DNA of 64,000 nt, from contig JACQDB010000030.1 in assembly GCA_016201275.1 (NCBI GenBank), positions 1 through 64,000 on the forward strand, written 5' to 3'. Below are positions 43,616 through 52,896 of this stretch, one piece after another (positions within the stretch are counted from its first letter, which is position 1; every line of letters starts with the position of its first letter). A program made the position numbers and the translations under genes. Under the pieces are notes generated by a model, which made no database searches, had not been told where the DNA came from, and worked only from the letters and a program-made list of their open reading frames with translations. The stretch is from Acidobacteriota bacterium (GTDB taxonomy: Bacteria > Acidobacteriota > Blastocatellia > UBA7656).

Positions 43616-44644
43616 TTATCCGATGCGTAAAACTTTCGCACCGCGAATCTTGCGGGTCTTGAGTTCAACGAGCGCCCGATTGGCATCCGCCAGCGCAAAC
43701 TCTTCGACGGCGGGTTTGATGTGCATAGCAGCAGCGAGTTGCAAAAACTCCTGCACATCGCTACGACAGACATTGGCGACGCTCTTGATCTCTTTTTCCA
43801 TCCACAGGTGCGACGGATAATCTAAATGGTCGAGCGCCGCTTTGTCTAACGCTTCTTTGCGAATCGCGTTGATGACCAGCCTGCCGCCCGGCGCAAGATT
43901 TCGCAAAGCCTCAACTACAGGCCGCCACACCGGCGTCGTGTCTATGACCGCATGAAGTTTTTCCGGCGCGGTATCGGTCGTATCACCAGCCCAGACGGCT
44001 CCTAATTCTTTCGCAAATTCGCGCTCTTCGGGATTGCGCGCAAACACAAAAATTTGCGAATGCGGCAAAGTATGCTTCGCCATTTTCACGACCAGATGCG
44101 CCGCGCCACCAAAACCCGTCAGCCCCAAATTCTGTCCGTCCTCTATATTCGCCAGTCGTAAAGAGCGATAGCCAATGGCTCCTGCACACAACAGCGGCGC
44201 GGCTTCGGCATCCGCAAAGACTTCCGGGATTGCATAAGCGAAGGCTTCTTGAACCGCCATCTGTTCAGCGTAACCGCCATTGGCATCTCTGCCGGTGGCG
44301 CGAAAATCGGCGCATAAATTTTCTTCACCGGACAGGCAGTAGGCACAGTTGCCGCACGCTGAAAAAATCCAGGCGACGCCGACGCGCTCGCCTATGGCAA
44401 AGCGCTGTGCATTCGCGCCTCTGGCCATCACTCGCCCGACGACTTGATGGCCGAGGATAACCGGCAACTGCGGCGGCGGCGTGCGACCTTCGATTTCATC
44501 AAGCTCGGTGTGACAGACGCCACAGGCGGAAACCTGGATGACGATTTCATGAGCTTTCGCCAGCGGCGCGGGCAGGTCTTCCAGGTGCAGAGGCGCGGGT
44601 TGCTGGCGCAGCTCGGCAAGGTTGTGTAACACCATAGCTTTCAT
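43616..44644 (-). CDS. Zinc-dependent alcohol dehydrogenase (MDR family)
   Basis: 342 aa from the ATG at 44644, which overlaps the kinase stop by ATGA. Medium-chain dehydrogenase: catalytic zinc site CGVCHTELDEIEG (Cys near 36) and GHQVVGRVMARG, structural zinc cysteines CGNCAYCLSGEENLC (about 95-109), Rossmann turn LGLTGFGGAAHLVVKMA, and a C-terminal ADANRALVELKTRKIRGAKVL. It oxidises an alcohol or reduces an aldehyde with NAD(P); the substrate is not known. Coupled translation with a kinase inside a hopanoid locus is unusual. A hopanoid-alcohol or aldehyde substrate is only a hypothesis. Confidence 0.9.
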   Translation of the reverse strand: MKAMVLHNLAELRQQPAPLHLEDLPAPLAKAHEIVIQVSACGVCHTELDEIEGRTPPPQLPVILGHQVVGRVMARGANAQRFAIGERVGVAWIFSACGNCAYCLSGEENLCADFRATGRDANGGYAEQMAVQEAFAYAIPEVFADAEAAPLLCAGAIGYRSLRLANIEDGQNLGLTGFGGAAHLVVKMAKHTLPHSQIFVFARNPEEREFAKELGAVWAGDTTDTAPEKLHAVIDTTPVWRPVVEALRNLAPGGRLVINAIRKEALDKAALDHLDYPSHLWMEKEIKSVANVCRSDVQEFLQLAAAMHIKPAVEEFALADANRALVELKTRKIRGAKVLRIG

Positions 44645-46077
44645 GTTCCGGCGCTCCGTTGCATAGCCTTTCCGGGTCTTTGCAGAATCTTTTGCCGAAT
44701 CGCTTTGATACCGAACAGCGAGGCGATGGCGAGCGACACGACGAGTACATTGTAATAAAACAGAATGCCAGCGAAAGGCTCTTGCGCCTGACGCGGCGTC
44801 CATTTATTGACGATGGCCAGAAAGGTACACAAGAGGCAAACCGGAAAGACGGACAGCCCCAGAAACGCGCCTCTGAGCAAGCCGCAGCGGATGCCGTAAA
44901 TCGTCGTCGTCAAGCCGATGACGATCAGCACCAGGCCGTTAATCGGTATCGGTTCGACATCTATCAAAGCGATCAGAAAGGTGAGCATCGTCGTGATCAT
45001 TTGTATCCATACGAAGACCGTCAGAACCGTCAGGTGACGGAACCGGCGTTTGTTTTCAAACGGGATGACGGGCGGATAAACCGGCGCTACGACTCGTGGC
45101 ATTTGCTGATTGGGCGGTACGAGGGTGGGGATTTGTTGATTGGGCGGCGTGCCGCTTTGGCGCTGTTCATCAGTTGTCAAGCGGCGGTTTCGTTCATCGG
45201 TTGCCCAGCGTCTGTCGGGTTGGGTCTCCAGCGCAAGTTGTCTATTAGGCAAAGGGGTGTGCAAAACTTGGCTGTCCTGCTTGAGAGCAAACAACAAAGC
45301 GGCGCGCATTTCCGCCGCAGATTTGAACCGCAGCGCGGGATTTTTTTCCAGCGTCCGCGCAATGACGGCTTGCAGATGATTGGACACCACGAGCGGCAGC
45401 GGTTCCGGCGGGCGGCTCAGAATCGCGCCCATCAATGAGGTGAGGTCTTTTTGCGGAAACGGCAAACGTCCGGCAATCATTTGATAAAAGATGACACCCG
45501 CCGCCCACAGGTCGGTCTGTTCGTTGCGCTTGCCATCAAAGGCTTCCGGTGCCATGTAAGCTGTCGTTCCGGCAATGGTGACGCTCTGGCTAGTGGTCTT
45601 CAATACCCGCGAGATACCGAAATCGGCGATGCGCGGCGTCTGCCCCTGCAACAACAGGTTGGACGGTTTGAGGTCGCGGTGAATGATGTGCTGCGTATGC
45701 AGATGCTCAAGGCCATCAAGTATGCCGAGCATCATGCGTATGGCCGCATCCATCGAAGGTGCAGCGCCGCCGTGTTGTTTCAACCAATCCTGCAACGAGC
45801 CATCCGAAGCGTACTCGCTGGCGATCACGATATGGTCGTCGTAGATATTGGCTTCAATAATCGGGATGATGTTGGGATGACCGCTGGCTTGCGCCCAGAG
45901 CGCCGCTTCCTGTTTGATTTCTTCGAGGTCTATTTCATCATCGAGTGGAATTTTGAGCGCGACACGGGTGGTCGCCAGTGCAGTGCGCTTTTCCGCCAGC
46001 CACACCACGCCAAACGAACCGCGCCCGATTTTGTTGGTGAGAATGTAGGGACCTATCTGTTCTCCGGGTCGTAGCAT
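44641..46077 (-). CDS. Membrane Ser/Thr protein kinase (Hanks type)
   Basis: 478 aa from the ATG at 46077 (AAGGGGG five bases upstream; a TTG at 46095 is an alternative). N-terminal kinase: P-loop IGRGSFGVVWLAEKR (about 17-30), catalytic Lys in VALKIPL (about 42), HRDLKPSNLLL (about 138-148), DFGISRVL and APEAFDGK (about 180). A Pro/Gln-rich linker (about 275-345) leads to four C-terminal membrane helices (for example ILFYYNVLVVSLAIASLFG). There is no extracellular sensor domain, so it probably senses at or in the membrane. It lies between hpnH and a dehydrogenase and shares an ATGA overlap with the latter. Confidence 0.9.
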   Translation of the reverse strand: MLRPGEQIGPYILTNKIGRGSFGVVWLAEKRTALATTRVALKIPLDDEIDLEEIKQEAALWAQASGHPNIIPIIEANIYDDHIVIASEYASDGSLQDWLKQHGGAAPSMDAAIRMMLGILDGLEHLHTQHIIHRDLKPSNLLLQGQTPRIADFGISRVLKTTSQSVTIAGTTAYMAPEAFDGKRNEQTDLWAAGVIFYQMIAGRLPFPQKDLTSLMGAILSRPPEPLPLVVSNHLQAVIARTLEKNPALRFKSAAEMRAALLFALKQDSQVLHTPLPNRQLALETQPDRRWATDERNRRLTTDEQRQSGTPPNQQIPTLVPPNQQMPRVVAPVYPPVIPFENKRRFRHLTVLTVFVWIQMITTMLTFLIALIDVEPIPINGLVLIVIGLTTTIYGIRCGLLRGAFLGLSVFPVCLLCTFLAIVNKWTPRQAQEPFAGILFYYNVLVVSLAIASLFGIKAIRQKILQRPGKAMQRSAGT

Positions 46078-46136
46078 AGGAACCCCCTTTACCAAGGTGT
46101 TCGCGATGGCTTGATTAAAACGGAATTCTCAGCGGA

Positions 46137-47138
46137 TTACAAACCCATGTTCCAAGCCGCCATACGCAGCAAATCTTTCGGACTCTTCTTCAACTCGAAC
46201 ATGGCCGACGCTTCAAAGCCGCTGTGCATCATGCAGTTCTGGCACAACCTGTCCTGCCGCGATTCCCAATATGCCCAGTCCACTTTGTTCCAGAACTCTT
46301 GCCAGTTGTCGTAATACTCTTTGCCGATTAAATAGCAGGGGCCTTTCCAGCCGTTCGGGGTATAGGTCACGGTACTCCACGGCGAACACTGGTAATCGCG
46401 CATCCCTGCAGTAAATTCCAAGTACATGGGCGTGGACATCAAGCGATATTTTTTCGACAGTTCCAGCACCCGCTGGAACTTGATTTGAATCTCCTGCTTG
46501 GACAGAAAAATATCATGCTCGACGGTTTCGTAATGATAGCCCGGCGCAATCATCAAACCATCCACGCCCAATCCGGCGACCAATTCGCAGAGGTCTTCAA
46601 TCTCCTGCATCGCCGTCTCTTTGAACACCGTGGTATTCGTGGTGACGTGATAGCCGAGGCGCTTGGCTTCTTTAATCATCTCTATGGCTTTGTCGAAAAC
46701 GCCTTCGCGGTCGCAGACCAGATCGTGCGTGTGCTTCATGCCATCGAGATGCACGTTGAGGGTCAGGCGTTTATGCGGCGCGACCTTGCCGAAGATGCGC
46801 GAATCCAGCAACAGCGCGTTGGTGCAAAGATAGATGTGGCGCTGACGTTCGATGATGGCTTCAATCAGTTCTTTGATTTCGGGATAGATAGTCGGCTCGC
46901 CGCCGCACAAAGAGACAATCGGAGCCTGCGTTTCTTCGACCGCCTGAATACATTTTTCGAGTGCCAAGCGGTCTTCGATTTTGCCGGTGTGGCGTTCCAG
47001 CGCACAGCCTATGCAAGCGAGATTGCAGGTGTAAAGCGGCTCCAGCATCAACACCATAGGATAGCGTTTGTTGCCTTTCCTGGCGTTGCGAATTTGATGT
47101 TTGATAGCGTCTGTGGTGATATGAACGGGAAATCGCAT
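46137..47138 (-). CDS. hpnH: Adenosyl-hopane transferase HpnH (radical SAM)
   Basis: 333 aa. Radical SAM enzyme that attaches a 5'-deoxyadenosyl group from SAM to hopene (diploptene), starting C35 hopanoid synthesis. Seen: the N-terminal family sequence PVHITTDAIKHQIRNARKGNKRYP, the cluster motif CNLACIGC (about 38-45; CX3CX2C), SLCGGEPTIYPEI (SAM-binding GGEP), and PWSTVTYTPNGWKGPCYLIG, with further Cys residues in LCQNCMMHSGFEASAMF. All are characteristic of HpnH. Cytoplasmic, 70 bases after the Rpn-like gene and 60 before the kinase, same strand. Confidence 0.96.
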   Translation of the reverse strand: MRFPVHITTDAIKHQIRNARKGNKRYPMVLMLEPLYTCNLACIGCALERHTGKIEDRLALEKCIQAVEETQAPIVSLCGGEPTIYPEIKELIEAIIERQRHIYLCTNALLLDSRIFGKVAPHKRLTLNVHLDGMKHTHDLVCDREGVFDKAIEMIKEAKRLGYHVTTNTTVFKETAMQEIEDLCELVAGLGVDGLMIAPGYHYETVEHDIFLSKQEIQIKFQRVLELSKKYRLMSTPMYLEFTAGMRDYQCSPWSTVTYTPNGWKGPCYLIGKEYYDNWQEFWNKVDWAYWESRQDRLCQNCMMHSGFEASAMFELKKSPKDLLRMAAWNMGL

Positions 47139-47208
47139 GGTGATCGTACCTTCTTAATAAAATCGTTACTGGCATAGCGGCTCTGTCATAGTCCGCCAAG
47201 TCGTTTCG

Positions 47209-48099
47209 TCAGTGCGCGAGATTTTGCCGGTTGAGCCATTCACGCAGATCGGCTTTGGTTTTGAAGTTCAGCAGAGCGGTGCCCAAGGCTTCGATTTGCG
47301 TTCGCGATAAAGTCTCAATTTGTTGCTTCACTCTGGCGCTCAGTTTGCCGACCTGCTGGGCAAGCTGTCTAGCGACCAAATCGCGCTCGCCTTCCAGTTG
47401 TCCTTTCTTGAAGCCTTGTTGCTCCCCTTCTTTGAGGATTGCCTGATAAACCGATGATTCTCTCATAAGTCCCTCCTGAAAAATATTTCTTACCATTTCG
47501 TTATCAAAACGTAAACCGGCTATGACCTGCGCCCAACCGGAGACATTGCGACGCAGAGCCAGCGGCTCTATGGCGTTGATCTTTTCAGCCAGCGCTTCCA
47601 GCAGGGCCGCTGGCGCTGCCGTGCGGCACAAGGTCGCCAACGGCAGAGACGCTTCGTGCTGCATAAATTCCTGTGGGTCTTGCTCCCACATCTTCACCAG
47701 ATGAAATTTGTGCCGCGTCTGGTCGCAAACAAATTCATCACGCACGACGACTTTCGTCTGTTTCAGCAAAACCACAAATTGGCGGCTCGCTTTGCCATAT
47801 TTGCGAAACAGGCGCACCCAATAATCCAGCATACGAAATTCAATCGGCGGTGCGCTTTTCGGGTCGGTCTGAAACTCCAAGTGCAACAGCTCATCGCCCG
47901 TGTCGAGCAAAATCACCGAATCGGCATGAATCGGCGGACTCATCAATTCGGTCTTCAAGACTCTGGCTTTGGTCACCGCACGCCCCAGAAACAGCGACGC
48001 AAACAGTTCGGGATTCCGCTCGGCAAGATACTTGCACAAATTATCGGTGCCCGCTCGACTGCGTGTTTTGCTATTTGCTGTGCTGTGCGTGTCGCTCAC
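47209..48099 (-). CDS. Rpn-like PD-(D/E)XK nuclease-family protein with DUF4351
   Basis: 296 aa. N-terminal Rpn/YhgA-like domain: ILLDTGDELLHLEFQTDP carries an Asp/Glu-x-Gln variant of the restriction-type catalytic core (about 65-82), then RMLDYWVRLFRKYG. A basic helical linker (KEGEQQGFKKGQLEGERDLV) precedes a C-terminal DUF4351-like helical hairpin (LSRTQIEALGTALLNF...LREWLNRQNL). Such genes are abundant in cyanobacteria and acidobacteria and behave like mobile nuclease genes (family knowledge). It sits seven bases after shc, inside the hopanoid run, probably as a guest. Confidence 0.85.
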   Translation of the reverse strand: MSDTHSTANSKTRSRAGTDNLCKYLAERNPELFASLFLGRAVTKARVLKTELMSPPIHADSVILLDTGDELLHLEFQTDPKSAPPIEFRMLDYWVRLFRKYGKASRQFVVLLKQTKVVVRDEFVCDQTRHKFHLVKMWEQDPQEFMQHEASLPLATLCRTAAPAALLEALAEKINAIEPLALRRNVSGWAQVIAGLRFDNEMVRNIFQEGLMRESSVYQAILKEGEQQGFKKGQLEGERDLVARQLAQQVGKLSARVKQQIETLSRTQIEALGTALLNFKTKADLREWLNRQNLAH

Positions 48100-48106
48100 C
48101 TTCGCG

Positions 48107-50032
48107 CTACTCCAAATCGAACATACGCTGCGCGAACAAGCCCAGAGCCAGCAAGGGAAAATAGACAGCGTACAAATGATAGCGAAGATAAAAGACTTTC
48201 GGAAAGCCTGTGCCGGTCCAGCCTTCGTCTATCCATGAGCCGTCTTCGCGTTGCGTCGCCAGCAAATACTCGATGCCACGGTCAACGCTCTGACTGACAT
48301 CCTGGGTTGCCATCAAGCCCATCACCGCCCAGGCCGTTTGTGAAGCCGTGCTGATGCCCTGCCCTTTGGTTGTCGCATCGTCGTAACTGCGCGGCGATTC
48401 GCCCCAGCCGCCATCCTCGTTCTGCACCGAACGCAACCAGCAGCCCGCCGATTGATAACGCGCTTCCATCATGTCTTCGCCTATGCACTTCAAACCGTGC
48501 AAGGCCAGCCACGTCCCGTAAATGTAATTGCAGCCCCAGCGCCCGAACCAAGTGAAATCGCGCTCCTGCTCTTTCAACAAAAAACTCATGGCTTTTTCCA
48601 CCACCGGATGCTTCATCTCAAGACCCAAACCGGCAAAAGTTTCCAGGCCGCGCCCGGTGATGTCTGCGGTGCTGGGATCAATCATCGCATTGTGGTCGGC
48701 AAAGGGAATCTGCGTCAGAAATTGTTCGTCGCAATCTTTATCGAACGACCCCCAGCCGCCATCTTTGTTCTGCATGGTCAAGATCCAGTTGAGGGCGCGT
48801 TGCATGGCCTCGCGTTTGCGCCGTTCGTCCGGCTCGCTGGGAAAGCGCACCTTGCTCAAGGCCGTCAACACTTGAAAAGTATCGTCAACGTCCGGGTAAA
48901 ATTCGTTGGCATATTCAAAATACCAGCCGCCGGGTTCGCCTTCTGGGTTCTTCACTTTCCAATCGCCGACCTCTTTGACCTCTTTGCTCAAAATCCATTC
49001 GGCGGCTTTCAACAGGCGCGGATGATGATTGGGCATACCCGATTCCACCAAGGCATTGATGGCCAGCGCCGTGTCCCAGACCGGCGAAAAACACGGCGCG
49101 ATTTTTAAGGTGTCGCCGTCTTCAATCTCCAGCCGTTCCAGCTCGCGGATTTGCGAAGCCGTCAACGGATGGTCGTTGTCATACCCCAAACAACGCAGCG
49201 CAATGATCGAATTGATGATCGGCGGAAAGATCGCGCCAATGCCGTCGCTCTTGGCAAAATGCTCGATCATCCATTGTTCGCAAGCCTTCAAAGCCTTGTC
49301 GCGTTTCGGCGACCACTTGCGTTTCTCCAACTGTTTCAAAGTCAGGTCGGTGGTGTGGAAAAAGCGTTTCCAAAAACTGAGATTCAATTCATTCGCCGGT
49401 CTGGCACCGGCTATGCGTAATTCAGCAATATCGGCATAAGGCGGCACCGGGCAAAACGGTTTATGCGCCCACATCACCGCCAGCGGCACCACGATGCCGC
49501 GTGTCCAGGCCGACATTTCCGACAGATTGACCGGCGACCATTTCGGCAACAGAATAATTTCCGGCGGCACTGCAGGGCAACGCTCCCAAGGGTATTGCCC
49601 GAAAATCGCCAGATAAATGCGCGTAAAACTGTTGGTCGCATCCAGCCCACCCAAATTCAAAATCACTTCGCGGGCTTTCTTCATGTGCGCGGCTTCGGCA
49701 TCATCGCCCAACAGTTTCAAGACGAAATAGGCTTTCGCAGAGGCGCTGACATCGGGCGGCCCACCTTGATAAATCGCCCAGCCGCCATCAGGCAGTTGCT
49801 GTTGGCGCAGGTAATTGGCGGCCATATGAACGCGTCCGCTATCGCCGCGCCCGATGTAATACATGGTCAGGATATATTCGGATTCCAATATGGTGTCGCC
49901 TTCCAATTCGCCGCGCCAATGACCATCCGCATATTGAATCCGCAAGAGGTGCTGCTGTGCCGCAGCAATGGCGTGGCGTACTTTGGCGTGCAGAGGAGAG
50001 AGAACGATTTGCGCTTGACCAGGTTTTGACAT
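48107..50032 (-). CDS. shc: Squalene-hopene cyclase
   Basis: 641 aa from the ATG at 50032, where GAGG lies nine bases upstream; ATG 50041 touches the RBS. Cyclises squalene to hopene/hopanol at the inner membrane. Seen: the N-terminal QW-like segment HLLRIQYADGHWRGELEGD, PDGGWAIYQGGPPDVSASAKAY, the protonating DVDDT in NEFYPDVDDTFQVL (about 380), and QW repeats QNKDGGWGSFDKD, QNEDGGWGESPRSYDD and QREDGSWIDEGW near the end. Length is a little below E. coli-type annotated cyclases (about 650-720 aa). ispH lies 110 bases upstream. Confidence 0.97.
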   Translation of the reverse strand: MSKPGQAQIVLSPLHAKVRHAIAAAQQHLLRIQYADGHWRGELEGDTILESEYILTMYYIGRGDSGRVHMAANYLRQQQLPDGGWAIYQGGPPDVSASAKAYFVLKLLGDDAEAAHMKKAREVILNLGGLDATNSFTRIYLAIFGQYPWERCPAVPPEIILLPKWSPVNLSEMSAWTRGIVVPLAVMWAHKPFCPVPPYADIAELRIAGARPANELNLSFWKRFFHTTDLTLKQLEKRKWSPKRDKALKACEQWMIEHFAKSDGIGAIFPPIINSIIALRCLGYDNDHPLTASQIRELERLEIEDGDTLKIAPCFSPVWDTALAINALVESGMPNHHPRLLKAAEWILSKEVKEVGDWKVKNPEGEPGGWYFEYANEFYPDVDDTFQVLTALSKVRFPSEPDERRKREAMQRALNWILTMQNKDGGWGSFDKDCDEQFLTQIPFADHNAMIDPSTADITGRGLETFAGLGLEMKHPVVEKAMSFLLKEQERDFTWFGRWGCNYIYGTWLALHGLKCIGEDMMEARYQSAGCWLRSVQNEDGGWGESPRSYDDATTKGQGISTASQTAWAVMGLMATQDVSQSVDRGIEYLLATQREDGSWIDEGWTGTGFPKVFYLRYHLYAVYFPLLALGLFAQRMFDLE

Positions 50033-50141
50033 AAAGGACATCCTCAAAAAAGTACCGCTTGAAACATATAGTTGAGACGATTTTCGCGCCCCCCTGAAAA
50101 AGCGTGGGCGGTGTTTTGGATCAGATAGTCGCCGTTGAATA

Positions 50142-51089
50142 TCAACTGGCGCTCAATTTCACCACCGGTTGAAGCAATTCCGGTGGCAGAGCAAAATGGA
50201 CATTTTCATCTTCGCCGGGTTGTTCGACAAATTCGCTTGCCCCTAGCTCGCGCAATTTTTCCAACACCCGTTTGACCAATTCTTCAGGTGCCGAAGCCCC
50301 TGCCGTGACGCCGACGACTTCGGCATCGGCAAGCCATTCGCTGTGAATCTGGGTGTCATCGTCTATCAAATAAGCAGGCACGCCAGCGACTTTCGACACT
50401 TCGCGCAAACGCTGCGAGTTGGAACTATTTTGTGAACCGACGACCAACAATACATCCACCTGTTGGCTCATCTCTTTGACGGCATTCTGGCGATTCTGCG
50501 TGGCGTAGCAAATATCATCTTTCGGCGGCGATTTCAAATTGGGAAATTTTTTCTTCAAAGCGTCGCTGATTTCCGCCACATCGTCCATGCTCAAGGTTGT
50601 CTGGGTAATGCAAACGACATTATCAGGATTTTCGACGGTTAAATTTTCCACATCCGCTACGGTGCTGACCAAGTGCATAGGCGCTTCGCCCATCGTGCCT
50701 TCGACCTCTTCGTGTCCCGGATGCCCGATTAAGACGATGGATTTTTTCTCCCGCGCATAGCGCACCGCTTCCAGATGCACTTTGGTCACCAGCGGACAGG
50801 TGGCATCTATGACTTGCAGATTTTTTCGAGCGGCGACCTCATGAATATACGGCGAAACGCCATGCGCGCTGAACACACAGACGTTGTGATCCGGTACTTC
50901 TTCGAGGCTGTTGACGAAAATGACGCCGCGTTTGCTGAGGGTTTCAACGACATATTGATTGTGGACAATTTCGTGAAAGACATAGATGGGTTCAGGAAAC
51001 CAGTCTATGGCTCGCTCGACAATATCAATCGCACGCACGACTCCGGCACAAAAACCACGCGGTTTCGCCAGCACCACTTTTTTAATCAT
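50142..51089 (-). CDS. ispH: 4-hydroxy-3-methylbut-2-enyl diphosphate reductase
   Basis: 315 aa. Fe-S enzyme of the MEP pathway that converts HMBPP to IPP and DMAPP, the precursors of squalene. Seen: GFCAGVVRAI (Cys near 13), FHEIVHNQYVV (substrate His), CPLVTKVHLEA (Cys near 97), IGHPGHEEVEGTMGEAP, ITQTTLS, CYATQNRQNAV (third Cys near 194) and VVGSQNSSNSQRLREV. All three cluster cysteines are present. Its placement between hpnI and shc links isoprenoid supply with hopanoid synthesis. Cytoplasmic. Confidence 0.97.
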   Translation of the reverse strand: MIKKVVLAKPRGFCAGVVRAIDIVERAIDWFPEPIYVFHEIVHNQYVVETLSKRGVIFVNSLEEVPDHNVCVFSAHGVSPYIHEVAARKNLQVIDATCPLVTKVHLEAVRYAREKKSIVLIGHPGHEEVEGTMGEAPMHLVSTVADVENLTVENPDNVVCITQTTLSMDDVAEISDALKKKFPNLKSPPKDDICYATQNRQNAVKEMSQQVDVLLVVGSQNSSNSQRLREVSKVAGVPAYLIDDDTQIHSEWLADAEVVGVTAGASAPEELVKRVLEKLRELGASEFVEQPGEDENVHFALPPELLQPVVKLSAS

Positions 51090-51189
51090 CAGTAAAAATC
51101 CTCTACATCAAAAATTCCACCAACTTTATCGAAAACGAAGCCCGAATTACAAATTGAATTATAGCGACGGGCTGAAGCTTCCTCAACGC

Positions 51190-51362
51190 GCCCCCTTTAG
51201 GAGTGTAGGAGAAAGGGAGTAGGGGAGTAAGGGCGTGGGGGCGTAAGGGCGTGGAGAGATTTTTTATCAGTCGAAAAATTCTCCATCGCATCTTCTCCCT
51301 GTCTCCTTGTCTCCCCTTCTCCCTTTCTCCCTTTCTCCCCTACTTCCCCACTCCCCACTCCG
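51190..51362. repeat. Purine/pyrimidine inverted repeat array
   Basis: GAGAAAGGGAGTAGGGGAGT (from 51210) and GGGCGTGGGGGCGTAAGGGC give one arm; CTCCCTGTCTCCTTGTCTCC and CTTCTCCCTTTCTCCCTTTC (51296-51345) give the other, ending at the hpnI stop. The last codons of hpnI (TEWGVGK) are contributed by the repeat. Fills the gap between hpnI and ispH. Confidence 0.6.
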
Positions 51363-52512
51363 TCATCCGTCCGTCGCGCTGCACTTCAAAGATTCGTCCG
51401 CGCCATTCGACGCGCTTGCCCACCATGCTTAAACACCAGATGGCAAAGCTTAACAGATCACGCAATGGCAACAACCAGAAATATTTTTTCAAGAGCTTGT
51501 CCTGCATCCACTGCACGCCGATCATCCAAGCCGTCAACAAGCGTATGACCAGCGTTGCGGCCAATAAAATCAGGCTTTTTGGCGTGAAGCCATCCACTAC
51601 ACCCAGCAACAGCGCGAGCGCCGTGCCATAGGTAAGCAGCAACCCCAGATACCCTGCCGGACGTGAAATTCTGGTCGAACGCCCCCAACGCAATTGATGG
51701 CGCAGCATCCCGCTAAACCCTGCGGGCGACATCGCCGTTTCGACGATGTGTTCCGATAAACGAACTTCATACCCGGCCTCGGCGATCAAATTGCCGAGCA
51801 TAAAATCGTCGGCCAGATAATCGGCCAGCGCTTCCAATCCGCCAATCTCCTGCAAGTGCGTTTTGGTAGTCGCCATGGTGGAGCCGAGCGCAAACTTTAC
51901 GCCTTCCAACATACGCGCCATCAACACCCCTGCCGTAAATTCGCCGGTGATGCCGATGGCTTCCAACAACGCCGCGACATCGGGCGGCTCTGTAGCGCGA
52001 TACAAACAAGTCACCAGCCCGACTCGCGCTTCACCAAGCGGCGCGGTCACGCGCCGCAGATAATCTGTTTGGACACGAATATCGCTGTCAACAATGATGA
52101 TTTGCTCGTGTCTGGTTTGCGCCAAAATATTACGCAGGTTGCTGACTTTGAGATTTGCGCCGATGACCTGTGAAGCAATCACCAATTTGATGTCACGGTC
52201 GGGAAAATCGCTTTGCAATTTTTCGACAATCGGTATCGCCGTGTCGCTGGCTTCCCGCACACCGAACACCAGTTGATAGGCGGCTGGATAATCCTGCCGA
52301 CACAGGCGAGCATAGTTTTCATAGGCATTGAAATCGGCTCCGGCCAACGGAATCAGCAGCGACACCGGTTGCAGAGTGACGGCGGCGCGTTGCGGTTTCG
52401 GGAGAAAGAATCTGGCTCCGGCAAGCAGCGACAACAGATAAAAAACATTGGCCGCAAAGACGCCACAGACCAGAATAATTTTTATGATCAGAAGCAGCAT
52501 GAGTATTCCCAC
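51340..52512 (-). CDS. hpnI: Hopanoid glycosyltransferase HpnI
   Basis: 390 aa from GTG at 52512 (an ATG at 52500 also works). GT2 membrane glycosyltransferase that adds N-acetylglucosamine to bacteriohopanetetrol. Seen: an N-terminal membrane helix (LLLIIKIILVCGVFAANVFYLL), the catalytic DSDIRV (about 130), the ADDFMLGN acceptor motif and the Q/RxxRW-type motif in LRHQLRWGRSTR, then three C-terminal membrane helices. The family resembles ceramide glucosyltransferases, as HpnI does. Directly after the two SMR-like transporters (6 bases from the stop). The C-terminus runs into a repeat. Confidence 0.92.
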   Translation of the reverse strand: MGILMLLLIIKIILVCGVFAANVFYLLSLLAGARFFLPKPQRAAVTLQPVSLLIPLAGADFNAYENYARLCRQDYPAAYQLVFGVREASDTAIPIVEKLQSDFPDRDIKLVIASQVIGANLKVSNLRNILAQTRHEQIIIVDSDIRVQTDYLRRVTAPLGEARVGLVTCLYRATEPPDVAALLEAIGITGEFTAGVLMARMLEGVKFALGSTMATTKTHLQEIGGLEALADYLADDFMLGNLIAEAGYEVRLSEHIVETAMSPAGFSGMLRHQLRWGRSTRISRPAGYLGLLLTYGTALALLLGVVDGFTPKSLILLAATLVIRLLTAWMIGVQWMQDKLLKKYFWLLPLRDLLSFAIWCLSMVGKRVEWRGRIFEVQRDGRMTEWGVGK

Positions 52513-52518
52513 AGCACC

Positions 52519-52896
52519 TTATTCCGGCAACGAAATCAATGCCACCCCTAGGCCAACCAGCAAGGTGCCAAGCAAACGCTCGCGGCTGATTTTCTCGCGC
52601 AAAAAAACTTTCGCCGCAAAGGTCTTGAGAACAAATCCCAGCGCCGTGGCTGGCACCACCAGACTCAAATCCGCCTCCGACAAAACCACTAGAAAGACAA
52701 AAAAATTCATGCTCATCAGCACAAAGCCGATGAAGAAAAATTTATTGCTCAACACCCGCCAGCCAATCTTGACCAACTCCCGAATCCGCAGCGTCGAGAT
52801 TTCGCCAATCTGCCGCATCCCTTTGGCAATACAAATTTCGCCTATGGCATTGGTCAAAACGATGATGATGATAAGCGTAGCGATGTGCAGATTCAT
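52519..52896 (-). CDS. SMR/EamA-like 4-TM transporter, second of a pair
   Basis: 125 aa with four predicted membrane helices (starts NLHIATLIIIIVLTNAIGEICIA) and a conserved LSEADLSLVVPATALGFVLKTF stretch followed by FLREKISRERLLGTLLVGLGV, the half-EamA/SMR signature. It overlaps its partner gene by ATGA (52893-52896) and is the last gene before hpnI. Paired small SMR proteins such as ArnE/ArnF flip lipid-linked sugars across the inner membrane (family knowledge). Here the natural candidate cargo is glycosylated hopanoid; that is inference. Confidence 0.88.
   Translation of the reverse strand: MNLHIATLIIIIVLTNAIGEICIAKGMRQIGEISTLRIRELVKIGWRVLSNKFFFIGFVLMSMNFFVFLVVLSEADLSLVVPATALGFVLKTFAAKVFLREKISRERLLGTLLVGLGVALISLPE

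Noticed and set aside
45451-46074. 207-codon plus-strand frame opposite the Ser/Thr kinase
   Set aside because: Shadow of the kinase, no family motif.
47656-48297. 213-codon plus-strand frame over the Rpn/shc junction
   Set aside because: Crosses two real minus-strand genes and has no recognisable motif.
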